Shown piece by piece: positions 7,127 through 15,399 of a stretch of DNA of 33,960 bases (within the stretch, counting starts at the first letter, position 1; the number at the start of each line of letters is the position of its first letter). The translations under genes and the position numbers were made by a program. A model generated the notes under the pieces. It was given only the letters and a program-made list of their open reading frames with translations, had not been told where the DNA came from and did not search any database. Source of the stretch: Candidatus Methylobacter oryzae (GTDB taxonomy: Bacteria > Pseudomonadota > Gammaproteobacteria > Methylococcales > Methylomonadaceae). The stretch covers positions 1 to 33,960 of the forward strand of contig NZ_RYFG02000026.1 of NCBI RefSeq assembly GCF_003994235.2, written 5' to 3'.

Positions 7127-8917
7127 TTAGTCCTTAACTTTCTCTTTGCCCGCAGGCTTAATCAAGCGAATACCAAGCTCTTTCAACTGCTCATCGGTAA
7201 CAACCGCCGGTGCGCTAACCAACGGACAAGCCGCAGATTGCGTTTTAGGGAAAGCGATTACGTCACGGATAGAATGTGATCCGGTCATCAACATGACCAG
7301 ACGATCCAAACCGAACGCAAGACCGCCATGCGGAGGCGCACCGTATTTCAATGCATCCAACAGGAAGCCGAATTTTTCTTTCGCTTCGTCTTCGCCGATG
7401 CCTAATATCTCAAATACGGTTTGTTGCATTGCCGGACGGTTGATACGAATCGAACCGCCGCCGACTTCGGTACCGTTCAACACCAAATCGTAAGCGCGCG
7501 ATAATGCCGCGCCCGGATTGGCGACCAGCTCTTCAACCGAACAGCTCGGCGCGGTGAACGGGTGGTGAATGGCGTTGTAACGGTTGGTTTTCTCATCCCA
7601 CTCAAACATCGGGAAGTCGACAACCCAAACCGGCTTCCATTCCCCATCCAACAGATTAAGGTCATGGCCCAATTTGACGCGCAACGCGCCCATTGCTTCA
7701 TTAACAACGCTGGCTTTATCGGCGCCGAAGAAGATCAAATCGCCGTTTTGTGCGCCGGTTTTAGCCAGCACGCTGTCCCAAACCTCGGCGGGAGCAAATT
7801 TAACGATAGGCGATTGCAAACCGTCGACACCGGCAGCCAAGTCGTTGACCTTGATATAAGCCAACCCTCGAGCGCCGTAAATGCTGACGTACTTGGTCAA
7901 TGCCTCGATGTCTTTACGGCTCAGTTCGCCGCCGTTCGGTACGCGCATCGCAACGACGCGGCCTTTCGGATCGTTGGCCGGTGCCGAGAAAACTTGGAAA
8001 TCGACATTTTTCATGTCTTCGGCGATATCGACCAATTCCAGCGGAATCCGCAAATCGGGACGGTCGATACCGTAACGGGATATAGCTTCTTTATGAGTCA
8101 TCCGCGGGAATTTATCGCCCAAGTTCACGCCGACCACTTTGATGAACAACTGGCGGATCATTTCCTCCATCACATGCATGATTTCGTTTTCATCCATGAA
8201 CGAGGTTTCGATATCGAGCTGGGTGAATTCAGGCTGCCGGTCGGCGCGCAAATCTTCGTCGCGGAAGCAACGCACGACTTGATAATAGCGATCCATGCCC
8301 GCGACCATCAAGATTTGTTTATACAGTTGCGGCGATTGCGGCAACGCGAAAAACGAATTTTCGTGGGTACGGCTCGGCACGATGTAATCGCGCGCGCCTT
8401 CAGGAGTCGCTTTGGTTAAGTACGGCGTTTCGATCTCAAAGAATTCGTGGTCATCCAGGAAGTTTCTTAACACCCGCGTCACATCGCGGCGCACTCTCAT
8501 CTTTTCCTGCATGTCGGTACGGCGCAAATCGATATAACGGTAGCGCAGGCGCAGCTCTTCGTTCACTTCGATTTCGCTTTCAACCGGGAACGGCGGGGTT
8601 TCGGACTCGTTCAGCACAACGATGTCTTTAGCCAGTATCTCGATCTCGCCGGAATGCATATTGGCGTTAATCGTGCCTGCCGGACGGTCGCGAACCAGGC
8701 CGGTAATTTGCAATACATATTCACTGCGGACGCTTTCAGCAATAGCAAAAGTTTCGGCTACATCGGGATCGACAACGACTTGAACTAAGCCGGCACGGTC
8801 TCTCAGATCGATAAAAATAACGCCGCCGTGGTCTCTGCGTCTATGAACCCAACCGCAGATTGAAACCGTTTCGCCTAGCTGTTGTGTGTTTAATTCTCCG
8901 CACTTGTGAGTACGCAT
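7127..8917 (-). CDS. aspS: Aspartyl-tRNA synthetase
   Basis: Class II aminoacyl-tRNA synthetase that charges tRNA-Asp with aspartate. At 596 residues it has the bacterial layout: N-terminal OB-fold anticodon-binding domain (first 110 residues, with [12 protein letters not shown]), catalytic core with motif 2 around [14 protein letters not shown] (218-231), a bacterial insertion (GAD) domain around 300-410, and motif 3 [10 protein letters not shown] at 531-540 with R539. AGGAA lies about seven bases before the ATG. Whether the enzyme is discriminating or also charges tRNA-Asn cannot be decided by eye. The upstream FmdB-type gene is read in the same direction, with a hairpin in the 95-base gap. 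Confidence 0.97.
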   Translation of the reverse strand: MRTHKCGELNTQQLGETVSICGWVHRRRDHGGVIFIDLRDRAGLVQVVVDPDVAETFAIAESVRSEYVLQITGLVRDRPAGTINANMHSGEIEILAKDIVVLNESETPPFPVESEIEVNEELRLRYRYIDLRRTDMQEKMRVRRDVTRVLRNFLDDHEFFEIETPYLTKATPEGARDYIVPSRTHENSFFALPQSPQLYKQILMVAGMDRYYQVVRCFRDEDLRADRQPEFTQLDIETSFMDENEIMHVMEEMIRQLFIKVVGVNLGDKFPRMTHKEAISRYGIDRPDLRIPLELVDIAEDMKNVDFQVFSAPANDPKGRVVAMRVPNGGELSRKDIEALTKYVSIYGARGLAYIKVNDLAAGVDGLQSPIVKFAPAEVWDSVLAKTGAQNGDLIFFGADKASVVNEAMGALRVKLGHDLNLLDGEWKPVWVVDFPMFEWDEKTNRYNAIHHPFTAPSCSVEELVANPGAALSRAYDLVLNGTEVGGGSIRINRPAMQQTVFEILGIGEDEAKEKFGFLLDALKYGAPPHGGLAFGLDRLVMLMTGSHSIRDVIAFPKTQSAACPLVSAPAVVTDEQLKELGIRLIKPAGKEKVKD

Positions 8918-8962
8918 AAATTTTCCTGTTGATTTAAAAGATTGTTAAAGTTGAGAGCCGAA

Positions 8963-9004
8963 GCAAAAAGGCGCGTAATCAAATCTGTACTTCGCGCCTT
9001 TTGC
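8963..9004 (-). terminator. Hairpin terminator between the fmdB-like gene and aspS
   Basis: Arms GCAAAAAGGCGCG (8963-8975) and CGCGCCTTTTGC (8993-9004) pair over about 12 bases. Read on the minus strand the 3' arm ends in CCTTTTTGC, so it follows the fmdB-like stop codon as a GC stem with a T run. It may attenuate rather than stop transcription into aspS. Confidence 0.6.
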
Positions 9005-9012
9005 CTGCTTTA

Positions 9013-9288
9013 TCAGTGAGCTTTAGTACAGCCGCCGCCTGGACAGCTACCGGAAGACGATGAGGAACTCGAACAGCTCGCCTCACCCGCTACATTTTTT
9101 TTGGCGCCGCTTTTGAAATCAGTTTCGTACCAGCCGCTGCCTTTTAACCTGAATCCTGCTGCGGAAATCTTTTTCATTAGCTCCGGCTTGTTACAGGCCG
9201 GACAGGTCACTAAAGGCTCAGCGCTGAGTTTTTGTAAGGCTTCATGCTCATGGCCGCATGATTGACATTGGTACTCGTATATTGGCAT
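9013..9288 (-). CDS. FmdB-family zinc ribbon protein
   Basis: A 91-residue protein of the FmdB/regulatory zinc ribbon family. It begins MPIYEYQCQSCGHEHE and continues with CPACNKP, giving four zinc ligands C8, C11, C29 and C32. The segment SAAGFRLKGSGWYETDF is the conserved second half of the family. The tail is unusual: a run of serines followed by CPGGGC, giving extra cysteines in a flexible end. GGAG lies six bases before the ATG. The family often sits beside aspS in proteobacteria, as here, but its function is not established; 'regulatory protein' is a historical label from FmdB of a methylotroph. Confidence 0.88.
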   Translation of the reverse strand: MPIYEYQCQSCGHEHEALQKLSAEPLVTCPACNKPELMKKISAAGFRLKGSGWYETDFKSGAKKNVAGEASCSSSSSSSGSCPGGGCTKAH

Positions 9289-9394
9289 TTATCGCTCCGA
9301 TAACAAAAATAATAACCACGATAAGTGCTGCGTTTAATTTTTCAAGGCACTTACTATAAAATAGCCGCCTATTTTACCGAATTTACCTCTAATA

Positions 9395-10426
9395 ATGAAA
9401 ACATTAACCATCACAAAGCCTGATGACTGGCATTTACACGTCAGAACCGGTGCAATTTTACAAACTGTCATGCCGCACACTGCCAGACAATTCGCCCGTG
9501 CGATCATCATGCCCAATCTCAAACCGCCGGTTACGTCAGTAGCGCAAGCCCTGTCTTACCGGGAAGAAATTCTGCAAGCGGTTCCTGGCGACCTGGATTT
9601 TACGCCACTGATGACGCTGTATTTGACCGGTTCGACAACAGTGGAAGAAATCAAGAAAGCCGTAGGATCCGAACATATTCATGCGTTTAAGCTATATCCG
9701 GCCGGAGCAACAACCAACTCCGACTCGGGCGTTGCCGACATCAAGGCTATTTATCCGTTATTGGCGGCAATGGAGAGGCATGACATCCCGCTATTGGTTC
9801 ATGGCGAAGTCACCGATGAAGCTTGCGATATTTTCGATAGGGAACGGGCGTTTGTTGACACTTACCTGACTGACATTACTCGCGATTTTCCCGGCTTGCG
9901 CGTTGTGGTCGAACACGTCACCACGATTGAGGCCGTGCAATTCGTGCAAGACGCCGGCGCTAATATTGCCGCGACCATCACCCCTCAGCACTTGCTGTTC
10001 AATCGCAATGCGATCCTGGCTGGCGGCATCAGGCCGCATCATTACTGTCTGCCGATTATCAAGCGCGAGTCTCATCGCCTGGCGTTAGTTAAAGCCGCGA
10101 CCAGCGGCAATCCAAAATTCTTTTTGGGTACGGACAGCGCACCTCATTTGACTTCATTAAAAGAAAACGCCTGCGGTTGCGCCGGTTGTTACAGCGCCCA
10201 TGCCGCCTTGGAACTTTACTCGGAAGCATTCGAGCGAGCGGATGCGTTAGATAAACTGGAAGGGTTCGCCAGCTTTTACGGTGCCGATTTTTATCGCCTA
10301 CCCAGAAATACAGGTACGGTCACGCTGGAGAAAACTACATGGACAGTGCCGCCGGTCTATGGTGAAAACGGTTTATCGATTACACCGCTGAAGGCAAATG
10401 AAGAGTTGTGTTGGCAACTAAAATGA
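9395..10426 (+). CDS. pyrC: Dihydroorotase
   Basis: Dihydroorotase closes carbamoyl-aspartate to dihydroorotate, the third step of pyrimidine synthesis. The 343-residue protein belongs to the E. coli PyrC-like class: DWHLHVR at 11-17 carries the first zinc-binding histidines (H13, H15), AFKLYPAGATTNSDSG carries the lysine expected to be carboxylated (K99), VHGEV and EHVTT give further histidine ligands, and GTDSAPH holds the catalytic aspartate. No strong ribosome-binding site precedes the ATG. The gene is divergent from the fmdB-like gene and convergent with mlaA, with a hairpin between. pyrC lies next to rnt in several gammaproteobacteria, and here only mlaA separates them. Confidence 0.96.
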   Translation: MKTLTITKPDDWHLHVRTGAILQTVMPHTARQFARAIIMPNLKPPVTSVAQALSYREEILQAVPGDLDFTPLMTLYLTGSTTVEEIKKAVGSEHIHAFKLYPAGATTNSDSGVADIKAIYPLLAAMERHDIPLLVHGEVTDEACDIFDRERAFVDTYLTDITRDFPGLRVVVEHVTTIEAVQFVQDAGANIAATITPQHLLFNRNAILAGGIRPHHYCLPIIKRESHRLALVKAATSGNPKFFLGTDSAPHLTSLKENACGCAGCYSAHAALELYSEAFERADALDKLEGFASFYGADFYRLPRNTGTVTLEKTTWTVPPVYGENGLSITPLKANEELCWQLK

Positions 10427-10441
10427 AGTGCCGGTAATAGA

Positions 10442-10474
10442 AGAACACGGACTTATCCGTACCATCCGTGTTCT
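10442..10474. terminator. Bidirectional terminator between pyrC and mlaA
   Basis: Perfect ten-base arms AGAACACGGA (10442-10451) and TCCGTGTTCT (10465-10474) around a 13-base loop lie between two convergent stop codons (10426 and 10491). On the plus strand the stem is followed by ATTTTA. Confidence 0.7.
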
Positions 10475-10490
10475 ATTTTACATAGCTTGG

Positions 10491-11252
10491 CTAATAAGGC
10501 TTAACCGGTGCCAAATTATCCTTATTAAAATCTTCCTCAAAATCCAACAAATCCTGCTGCTCTTCCGGCAGATTGCCGTCATGAATCAGGTATTCACGAT
10601 TTTGAAAATAAGCGCTTTTAAAAAAAGCATAGCGATCTACCGCTGCTTCGGTTGCAATCTTTTCATTAGCCAGATTATCCGCACGCAAGTCGACCGCATT
10701 CAGCCCAAACAATCCGCTGCTGATAACCCCGCTATCAAGATAGCTAATGGGGTTCATGGCCGCATCGCCGACCAACCCGCCGACTCCGCGGGGAGAACTC
10801 GGCCCGAAAAACGGCAGCACCAAATAAGGACCGGTCGGTATTCCCCAAACGCCCATGGTCTGGTCAAAATCCTCATGATGCTTGGGCAAATCGATCATCG
10901 CCGCCACATCGACGAATCCGCCAACGCCGGCAATCGTATTAACGACAAAACGCGCTCCGTCCATGCCGGTCTGCGCTAACTTAAACTGCAGCAGATCATT
11001 GGCCGTTACGCCAATATCATTAATATTGCTGAAAAAATTACTGACGCCTTGATCAACAAAGTCCGGGGTTATCCACTGGTAACCTTTGGCGATAGGTTTC
11101 ATCGCATAATCGTCAAGCTTGTCATTAAATGTTTGCACGCCTCTATTCCAGTCTTCCCATGGATCTTGAGGGTCTTTTGCGGTTGTTGCGCATCCTTCCA
11201 ATATAACTAATAAAACAAGACATCCGAGTTGAGTTATCAATTTATGTTGCAT
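10491..11252 (-). CDS. mlaA: MlaA (VacJ) outer-membrane lipoprotein
   Basis: MlaA sits in the outer membrane with porins and removes phospholipids that stray to the outer leaflet, handing them to the Mla retrograde pathway. The 253-residue product has a signal peptide ending in the lipobox LEGC (C21), then the typical DPWEDWNRGVQTFND start, FSNINDIG, and the conserved TMGVWGIPTGPYLVLPFFGP block followed by SSPRGVGG. I took the ATG at 11252 rather than the GTG one codon earlier because GGAG lies about eight bases before it. The other mla genes (mlaBCDEF) are not in the window. The gene is convergent with pyrC and divergent from rnt. Confidence 0.95.
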   Translation of the reverse strand: MQHKLITQLGCLVLLVILEGCATTAKDPQDPWEDWNRGVQTFNDKLDDYAMKPIAKGYQWITPDFVDQGVSNFFSNINDIGVTANDLLQFKLAQTGMDGARFVVNTIAGVGGFVDVAAMIDLPKHHEDFDQTMGVWGIPTGPYLVLPFFGPSSPRGVGGLVGDAAMNPISYLDSGVISSGLFGLNAVDLRADNLANEKIATEAAVDRYAFFKSAYFQNREYLIHDGNLPEEQQDLLDFEEDFNKDNLAPVKPY

Positions 11253-11369
11253 CACATCTACTCCTCAGTGCTATTACTTTTATAATGGACCGATTTTCGC
11301 GTAACATAGCACAACTTGCCGCGTTTTTTCTTCATCATTTCTCTACATCTTTGGCATAACTTAACAATA

Positions 11370-11993
11370 ATGGACACACCAGTAATTCCCCTAGACAAAC
11401 GTTTCCGAGGCTTTCTCCCGGTTATTATCGATATTGAAACAGCCGGATTTAATCCCAAAAAAAATGCATTGCTGGAAATTGCCGCCGTGATTGTCGAACT
11501 TAACAGTAACAGTGAGCTCGAAATTACCGAACGTTATACAACCCATGTAATACCTTTTAAGAACTCCGAATTGGACGAGGCAGCGCTGAAGTTTAATAAA
11601 ATCGATCCGCACCACCCGTTCCGGATGGCCATTGAAGAGAAAGACGCGTTGCATATGCTGTTTAAGCCGATTAAAGAAGCGGTCAAGCGCAATAATTGCA
11701 CCAGGGCAATTTTGGTCGGCCATAACCCGGCTTTTGACATTAGCTTTTTAAATGCGGCTATTCAGAGAACGCAAATAAAACGCAGCCCATTTCATCCGTT
11801 CAGCACTTTCGATACAGCAACCTTAGGAGGATTAGTTTATCAGCAGACCGTGTTGGCAAAAATGGCTCAGGCCGCCGGCTTAGAATGGGATAATGAGAAA
11901 GCGCATTCAGCGCTCTACGATGCCGAAAAGACGGCCGAACTGTTTTGTAGGATAGTCAACCGCTGGAAGCAGTTAGAATCGCTTGATAATTAA
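11370..11993 (+). CDS. rnt: Ribonuclease T
   Basis: RNase T trims 3' ends of tRNAs, 5S rRNA and other stable RNAs. The protein is close to E. coli RNase T along its length: RFRGFLPVIIDIETAGF, NALLEIAAV, FNKIDPHHPFR, VGHNPAFD and AHSALYDAEKTAELFC. The DEDDh exonuclease residues are D21, E23, D123, H169 and D174. I chose the ATG at 11370 (207 residues) because alignment with the family starts there (short lead, then LDKRFRGF); an upstream TTG at 11316 would add 18 residues of unlikely sequence. No clear ribosome-binding site precedes it. It is convergent with grxD, which is also a near neighbour of rnt in other gammaproteobacteria. Confidence 0.94.
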   Translation: MDTPVIPLDKRFRGFLPVIIDIETAGFNPKKNALLEIAAVIVELNSNSELEITERYTTHVIPFKNSELDEAALKFNKIDPHHPFRMAIEEKDALHMLFKPIKEAVKRNNCTRAILVGHNPAFDISFLNAAIQRTQIKRSPFHPFSTFDTATLGGLVYQQTVLAKMAQAAGLEWDNEKAHSALYDAEKTAELFCRIVNRWKQLESLDN

Positions 11994-12005
11994 GTAACAA
12001 AATCA

Positions 12006-12037
12006 ACGCACGAATGACAGGAACCTCATCCGTGCGT
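12006..12037. terminator. Possible bidirectional hairpin between rnt and grxD
   Basis: Arms ACGCACGAATGA (12006-12017) and TCATCCGTGCGT (12026-12037) pair with one mismatch around an eight-base loop. It lies between convergent stops at 11993 and 12044. The T run on either side is weak, so the call is tentative. Confidence 0.5.
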
Positions 12038-12043
12038 CATCAA

Positions 12044-12367
12044 TTATTCCACTACAGCGTCAACCGCAGTCAACATCTTTACTAACTCGCCTTTCTGGTA
12101 CAAATCAGTAACGATATCGCAACCGCCGACCAACTCGCCGCCAATATAAAGCTGAGGATAGGTCGGCCAATTTGAATATTCTTTAAGAGCTTCACGCAGC
12201 TCAGGATCCTCAAGAATATTGACGTACGTATATTTAGCCTGGCAAGCCTCTAATATTTGCACCGTCTTTCCGGAAAAGCCGCATTGAGGAAAATCCGGCG
12301 ACCCTTTCATATACAAAACAACCTGATTATTTTCAATCTGGTCTTTAATTCTTTCAACAACACTCAT
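12044..12367 (-). CDS. grxD: Monothiol glutaredoxin (Grx4/GrxD type)
   Basis: A 107-residue CGFS-type glutaredoxin. The active site CGFS is at 29-32 within PQCGFSGKTV, with KGSPDFP before it and WPTYPQLYIGGELVGGCDI after it, the cis-Pro and glutathione-binding parts of the fold. These proteins carry 2Fe-2S clusters, often together with BolA, and deliver them to target proteins rather than acting as general reductases. AAGGTG lies upstream of the ATG at a suitable distance. The gene points toward rnt. Confidence 0.95.
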   Translation of the reverse strand: MSVVERIKDQIENNQVVLYMKGSPDFPQCGFSGKTVQILEACQAKYTYVNILEDPELREALKEYSNWPTYPQLYIGGELVGGCDIVTDLYQKGELVKMLTAVDAVVE

Positions 12368-12723
12368 GATGGTTCACCTTATAAATAAAAACCGACTAAT
12401 TTTATCGGCTTTGCAGGGATTAAAAAAGGAAATCTTGTGTTCGATGTAATTACTGCGTTCGGTATATCGCGATTCAAAAGCAAAAAATCAAGCTCGTAAT
12501 ATCTATTTGTTCGCTGATATTTTTATACCCGACATACTGTTACGATCTTTCAGCCGGTTTCACTAAGCTCATCCCCAAAAATAACAAGCCAATTGACCTA
12601 AAAACAATTGGGTTATTAAAAAAAACATTTATACTTTTTCCCGCGTTGGCGCTTTGATTACGGACAATGACGAAGCTGCCGGATGCGAACCATACCCAAA
12701 AAATAATAAAACAAGGGCTTCCC
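12368..12723. other. Divergent intergenic region of grxD and the lipoprotein operon
   Basis: A 356-base gap between two divergent genes, A+T-rich, with no convincing reading frame. It must carry the promoter of grxD and that of the four-gene envelope operon. I see no clear operator or riboswitch. A weak inverted repeat lies near 12388-12414. Confidence 0.5.
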
Positions 12724-14202
12724 ATGTCTACATTTATTCGTCCAACCAGCCTTGCCTTGCCTTTTTTATTGACCGTAACCTTATCCGGCTGCTCCGTCAT
12801 GCGCAGCTACGATGATGAACTTAAACAGACTATTGATCTGGTTGGACAAGGCCAGCTTGATCAGGCTTTAACGCAACATGAAGCCAATAATTCCGGCAAC
12901 GATCCCGACCTGCTCTACTATCTGGAAAAGGGCGAATTATTACGCTTAAAGAGTCAGTACAAAGATAGCGCTACGGCATGGTTACAGGCCGACCGGAAAG
13001 TCAACGAATGGGAGAATGAAGCAAAAATCCGCGCCGGCGCTATTTTGGAAAATGCCGGCGCGATCGTCTTAAACGATAAAACGCGCCGCTATGACGGCCA
13101 TGATTATGAAAAAGTCATGTTGTCTACACAGCTTGCCTTGGACCATTTATTGAACGGCGACTGGAACTCGGCCAGGACGGAGATCAAAAAAACCCACGAA
13201 CGGGAAGCCGTTATCGCGGAAATTAACGCAAAAGATGCCGCGGCGCTGGAGCAGGAAAGCAAAGAAAAAAGCATTACTACAACGTTTAAGGACCTGAACG
13301 GTTACCCGGTCGAAACACTTAACTCGGCCGAAGTCACAGCGTTAAAGAACGGTTACCAGAGCGCTTTCAGCCATTACCTGGCCGGTTTTGTTTACGAAGC
13401 GTTGAACGAACCCGGACTTGCCTCGCCCGGCTACCGGCAAGCGATCGAACTGCGGCCCAATATAAAAACCCTGGAAGACGGCTTATCAACCCTGGATACG
13501 CGCCCGGCTCTCCGTAAACCTTCGGAAACCGACGTGTTATTTGTCGTTGAATCCGGCGCCGCGCCGGCATTGAGCTCAATCACCATCCCTGTTCCGGTCA
13601 TTGTCAGCAATTTGGGCGTTATTCCTATCTCGTTCCCGGTATTGCATTCGGACCCAAGCCATACGTTGCAACCCAGCACGCTCGGCATTGACGGCAAAGA
13701 CACCCTGCCCTTGTCCGCTATCACCAGTCTGGACGCGATGTCCAAGCGCGCATTAAGAGACGACATGCCCGGAATCATTGTTCGCGGCATTCTTCGCGCC
13801 GCCGCAAAAACAATGTCGCAAAAAGCCCTGATGGACCAAGGCGGCTATGCGTCTATTGCCGGTATTGCATTGAATGTCGCCAATGTTATTACCGAATCCG
13901 CGGATGAACGCACTTGGCGCACCTTGCCTGCCACCATCAGCATTGCTCGGGCGACCCTGCCTTCAGGCAAGCATGACATTACTGTTGGCAGCAGCAAACA
14001 ATCCATCGATATTAAAGGATCGCATGCCGTCGTCGTGACGCGCTTACTAGGCAATCAAGCTTACTGGTCGCAACCTGTTTATGGGCCGCAAATGCCGGTT
14101 TATACCGCGCCTGCCGTTATTGAGCCTGTCAATGCAGTAGAACCGGAACAGAAAGCGCCAACAAAATCCAAAAAGAAAAAATCCAAAAAAACCGTTAAAT
14201 AA
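12724..14202 (+). CDS. COG3014-type outer-membrane lipoprotein
   Basis: A 492-residue lipoprotein. The signal peptide ends in LSGC (C23). The next 240 residues are helical with TPR-like character (QGQLDQALTQHEANN, LLYYLEKGELLRLK), a centre with VFVVESGAAP-like strand content follows, and the tail is lysine-rich (KSKKKKSKK). It resembles the uncharacterised family COG3014. I chose the ATG at 12724 because the upstream ATG at 12667 would put 19 polar residues before the signal peptide; AAGGG precedes it. It is the first gene of an operon with the YcfL, LpoB and LpoB/CsgG-like genes. A role in loading or activating cell-wall synthesis at the outer membrane is inferred from that company. Confidence 0.82.
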   Translation: MSTFIRPTSLALPFLLTVTLSGCSVMRSYDDELKQTIDLVGQGQLDQALTQHEANNSGNDPDLLYYLEKGELLRLKSQYKDSATAWLQADRKVNEWENEAKIRAGAILENAGAIVLNDKTRRYDGHDYEKVMLSTQLALDHLLNGDWNSARTEIKKTHEREAVIAEINAKDAAALEQESKEKSITTTFKDLNGYPVETLNSAEVTALKNGYQSAFSHYLAGFVYEALNEPGLASPGYRQAIELRPNIKTLEDGLSTLDTRPALRKPSETDVLFVVESGAAPALSSITIPVPVIVSNLGVIPISFPVLHSDPSHTLQPSTLGIDGKDTLPLSAITSLDAMSKRALRDDMPGIIVRGILRAAAKTMSQKALMDQGGYASIAGIALNVANVITESADERTWRTLPATISIARATLPSGKHDITVGSSKQSIDIKGSHAVVVTRLLGNQAYWSQPVYGPQMPVYTAPAVIEPVNAVEPEQKAPTKSKKKKSKKTVK

Positions 14203-14217
14203 ACAAAAGGATAAGCC

Positions 14218-14619
14218 ATGCATCCGTTTAAGAAGATACCGTTAGCAATCGTCTTGTCGCTGCTCACTGCCTGCGCCAGTCAAAAGCCGGCGCCACGTCC
14301 GGGCAGCATCAACGCGAAGGTCGAACAATTGAGTGAAATGTCCTATTTACAAGTGACCGACCTTCGCGCCGTGAAACGCAATCATCTTTTGACTGTACAG
14401 GCGGAGATCAGCAATCCTGACTCGGATAATCAGCAACTTTACTATCGTTTTAAGTGGTTCGATGCGAATGGTTTTGCGGTCGGCGGAGAAGAAGCCTGGA
14501 AACCCGTCCTTGTTTACGCTCACCAAAAGCAAACCGTCACCGCCGTTGCGCCCTCGCCCCAGGTTACGGATTTCAGGATGGTCGTGCAAAGTCCTGATAA
14601 CACCGGCTCGATGCCTTAG
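14218..14619 (+). CDS. ycfL: YcfL-family lipoprotein (DUF1425)
   Basis: A 133-residue lipoprotein with signal peptide and lipobox LTAC (C19). The mature part matches the DUF1425/YcfL family: NHLLTVQAEISNP, YYRFKWFDANGFAV and the ending VTDFRMVVQ. In E. coli ycfL lies directly before lpoB, and the same order is kept here. It begins 15 bases after the COG3014-type gene with AAGGA before the ATG. Its molecular function is not known; the immunoglobulin-like fold expected for the family suggests a structural or binding role at the outer membrane. Confidence 0.85.
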   Translation: MHPFKKIPLAIVLSLLTACASQKPAPRPGSINAKVEQLSEMSYLQVTDLRAVKRNHLLTVQAEISNPDSDNQQLYYRFKWFDANGFAVGGEEAWKPVLVYAHQKQTVTAVAPSPQVTDFRMVVQSPDNTGSMP

Positions 14620-14658
14620 ATATTTTAATAAAAGGTTATATTTTAGCGATTACTAAGC

Positions 14659-14704
14659 TGGAGTGCAGGCTGTGCCTGCAAGCGCAAGCGAAGTTTGTAC
14701 TCCA
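14659..14704. repeat. Nested palindromic repeat between ycfL and lpoB
   Basis: TGGAGT (14659-14664) and ACTCCA (14699-14704) enclose GCAGGCTGTGCCTGC (14665-14679), a perfect inner hairpin. This has the look of a REP unit, and it lies inside an operon, in the 148-base gap. It could lower expression of the downstream genes or stabilise the upstream mRNA. Confidence 0.7.
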
Positions 14705-14767
14705 AACTAAAATATGGAAAGACGGCTTGAAATAGCCCATTAACTTAATGTAAAGAGAGATAATCCT

Positions 14768-15388
14768 ATGTATAAATCAAATATCGCGTATTCAACCGTT
14801 TTCAAAACTGCCGCAATAGCGCTATTGCTGAGCGGTTGCGCGACACAGTCGCCAACGCTCAGTTCCGGCAACGTCGAATACGGCGACAGCAAGGCGGTTG
14901 AAACCTTAACCAACGAATTCGGCTCGACCGACTTGCAAACGATAGCCGAGTCGATGGCCAGTTCGCTATTGCAAGCCCCTGTCCTGGCCGCAAAATCGCG
15001 CCCCTTGGTAACCGTTGCGGAAGTAAAAAACCGGACCAGCGAATACATAGACACCAAATCAATCACCGATTCAATACGCGCCAAGATACTAAAAAGCGGC
15101 ATGGTGCGCTTTGCGGTAGACACCAGCGCAATGCAAACTCAAGTCGACGAATTAACCCGGCAAAATCAAACCGGTCTATACAAGAAAAGCAAATCTAAAA
15201 AAATGGGTAACATGGAAGGCGCCGATTTTCGCATAGAGGGCACGATTACCTCCATCGTTAAGCGCGCCGGCGACGTCAAGGACGTGTATTACAAATTCAG
15301 TTTGCAGTTAATCGATAATGAATCCGGCGTGATGGAATGGGCGGATGAAAAAGAGATTCGGAAAACTTCCAATAAATCGATGTTCTAA
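14768..15388 (+). CDS. lpoB: LpoB-type activator of peptidoglycan synthase PBP1b
   Basis: A 206-residue outer-membrane lipoprotein with signal peptide and lipobox LSGC. The mature part fits the LpoB family: a short linker, then a globular domain with PLVTVAEVKNRTSEYIDT, ITDSIRAKILKSGMVRFAVD, GADFRIEGTITSIV and VYYKFSLQLIDNESGVMEWADEKEIRK (quoted in pieces). LpoB reaches through the periplasm to stimulate PBP1b transpeptidase and glycosyltransferase activity. The order ycfL-lpoB is that of E. coli. AGAGAG precedes the ATG. The stop TAA shares a base with a downstream ATG. Confidence 0.92.
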   Translation: MYKSNIAYSTVFKTAAIALLLSGCATQSPTLSSGNVEYGDSKAVETLTNEFGSTDLQTIAESMASSLLQAPVLAAKSRPLVTVAEVKNRTSEYIDTKSITDSIRAKILKSGMVRFAVDTSAMQTQVDELTRQNQTGLYKKSKSKKMGNMEGADFRIEGTITSIVKRAGDVKDVYYKFSLQLIDNESGVMEWADEKEIRKTSNKSMF

Positions 15389-15399
15389 TGAGGCGGCCC

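Noticed and set aside
7562-8419. A 285-residue open frame on the plus strand opposite aspS
   Set aside because: It is the antisense of a clearly conserved aspS, has no ribosome-binding site and its composition mirrors the aspS codons.
12540-12800. A minus-strand frame overlapping the signal peptide of the COG3014-type gene
   Set aside because: Its upper half is antisense to a well-supported lipoprotein start, and it has no family resemblance.
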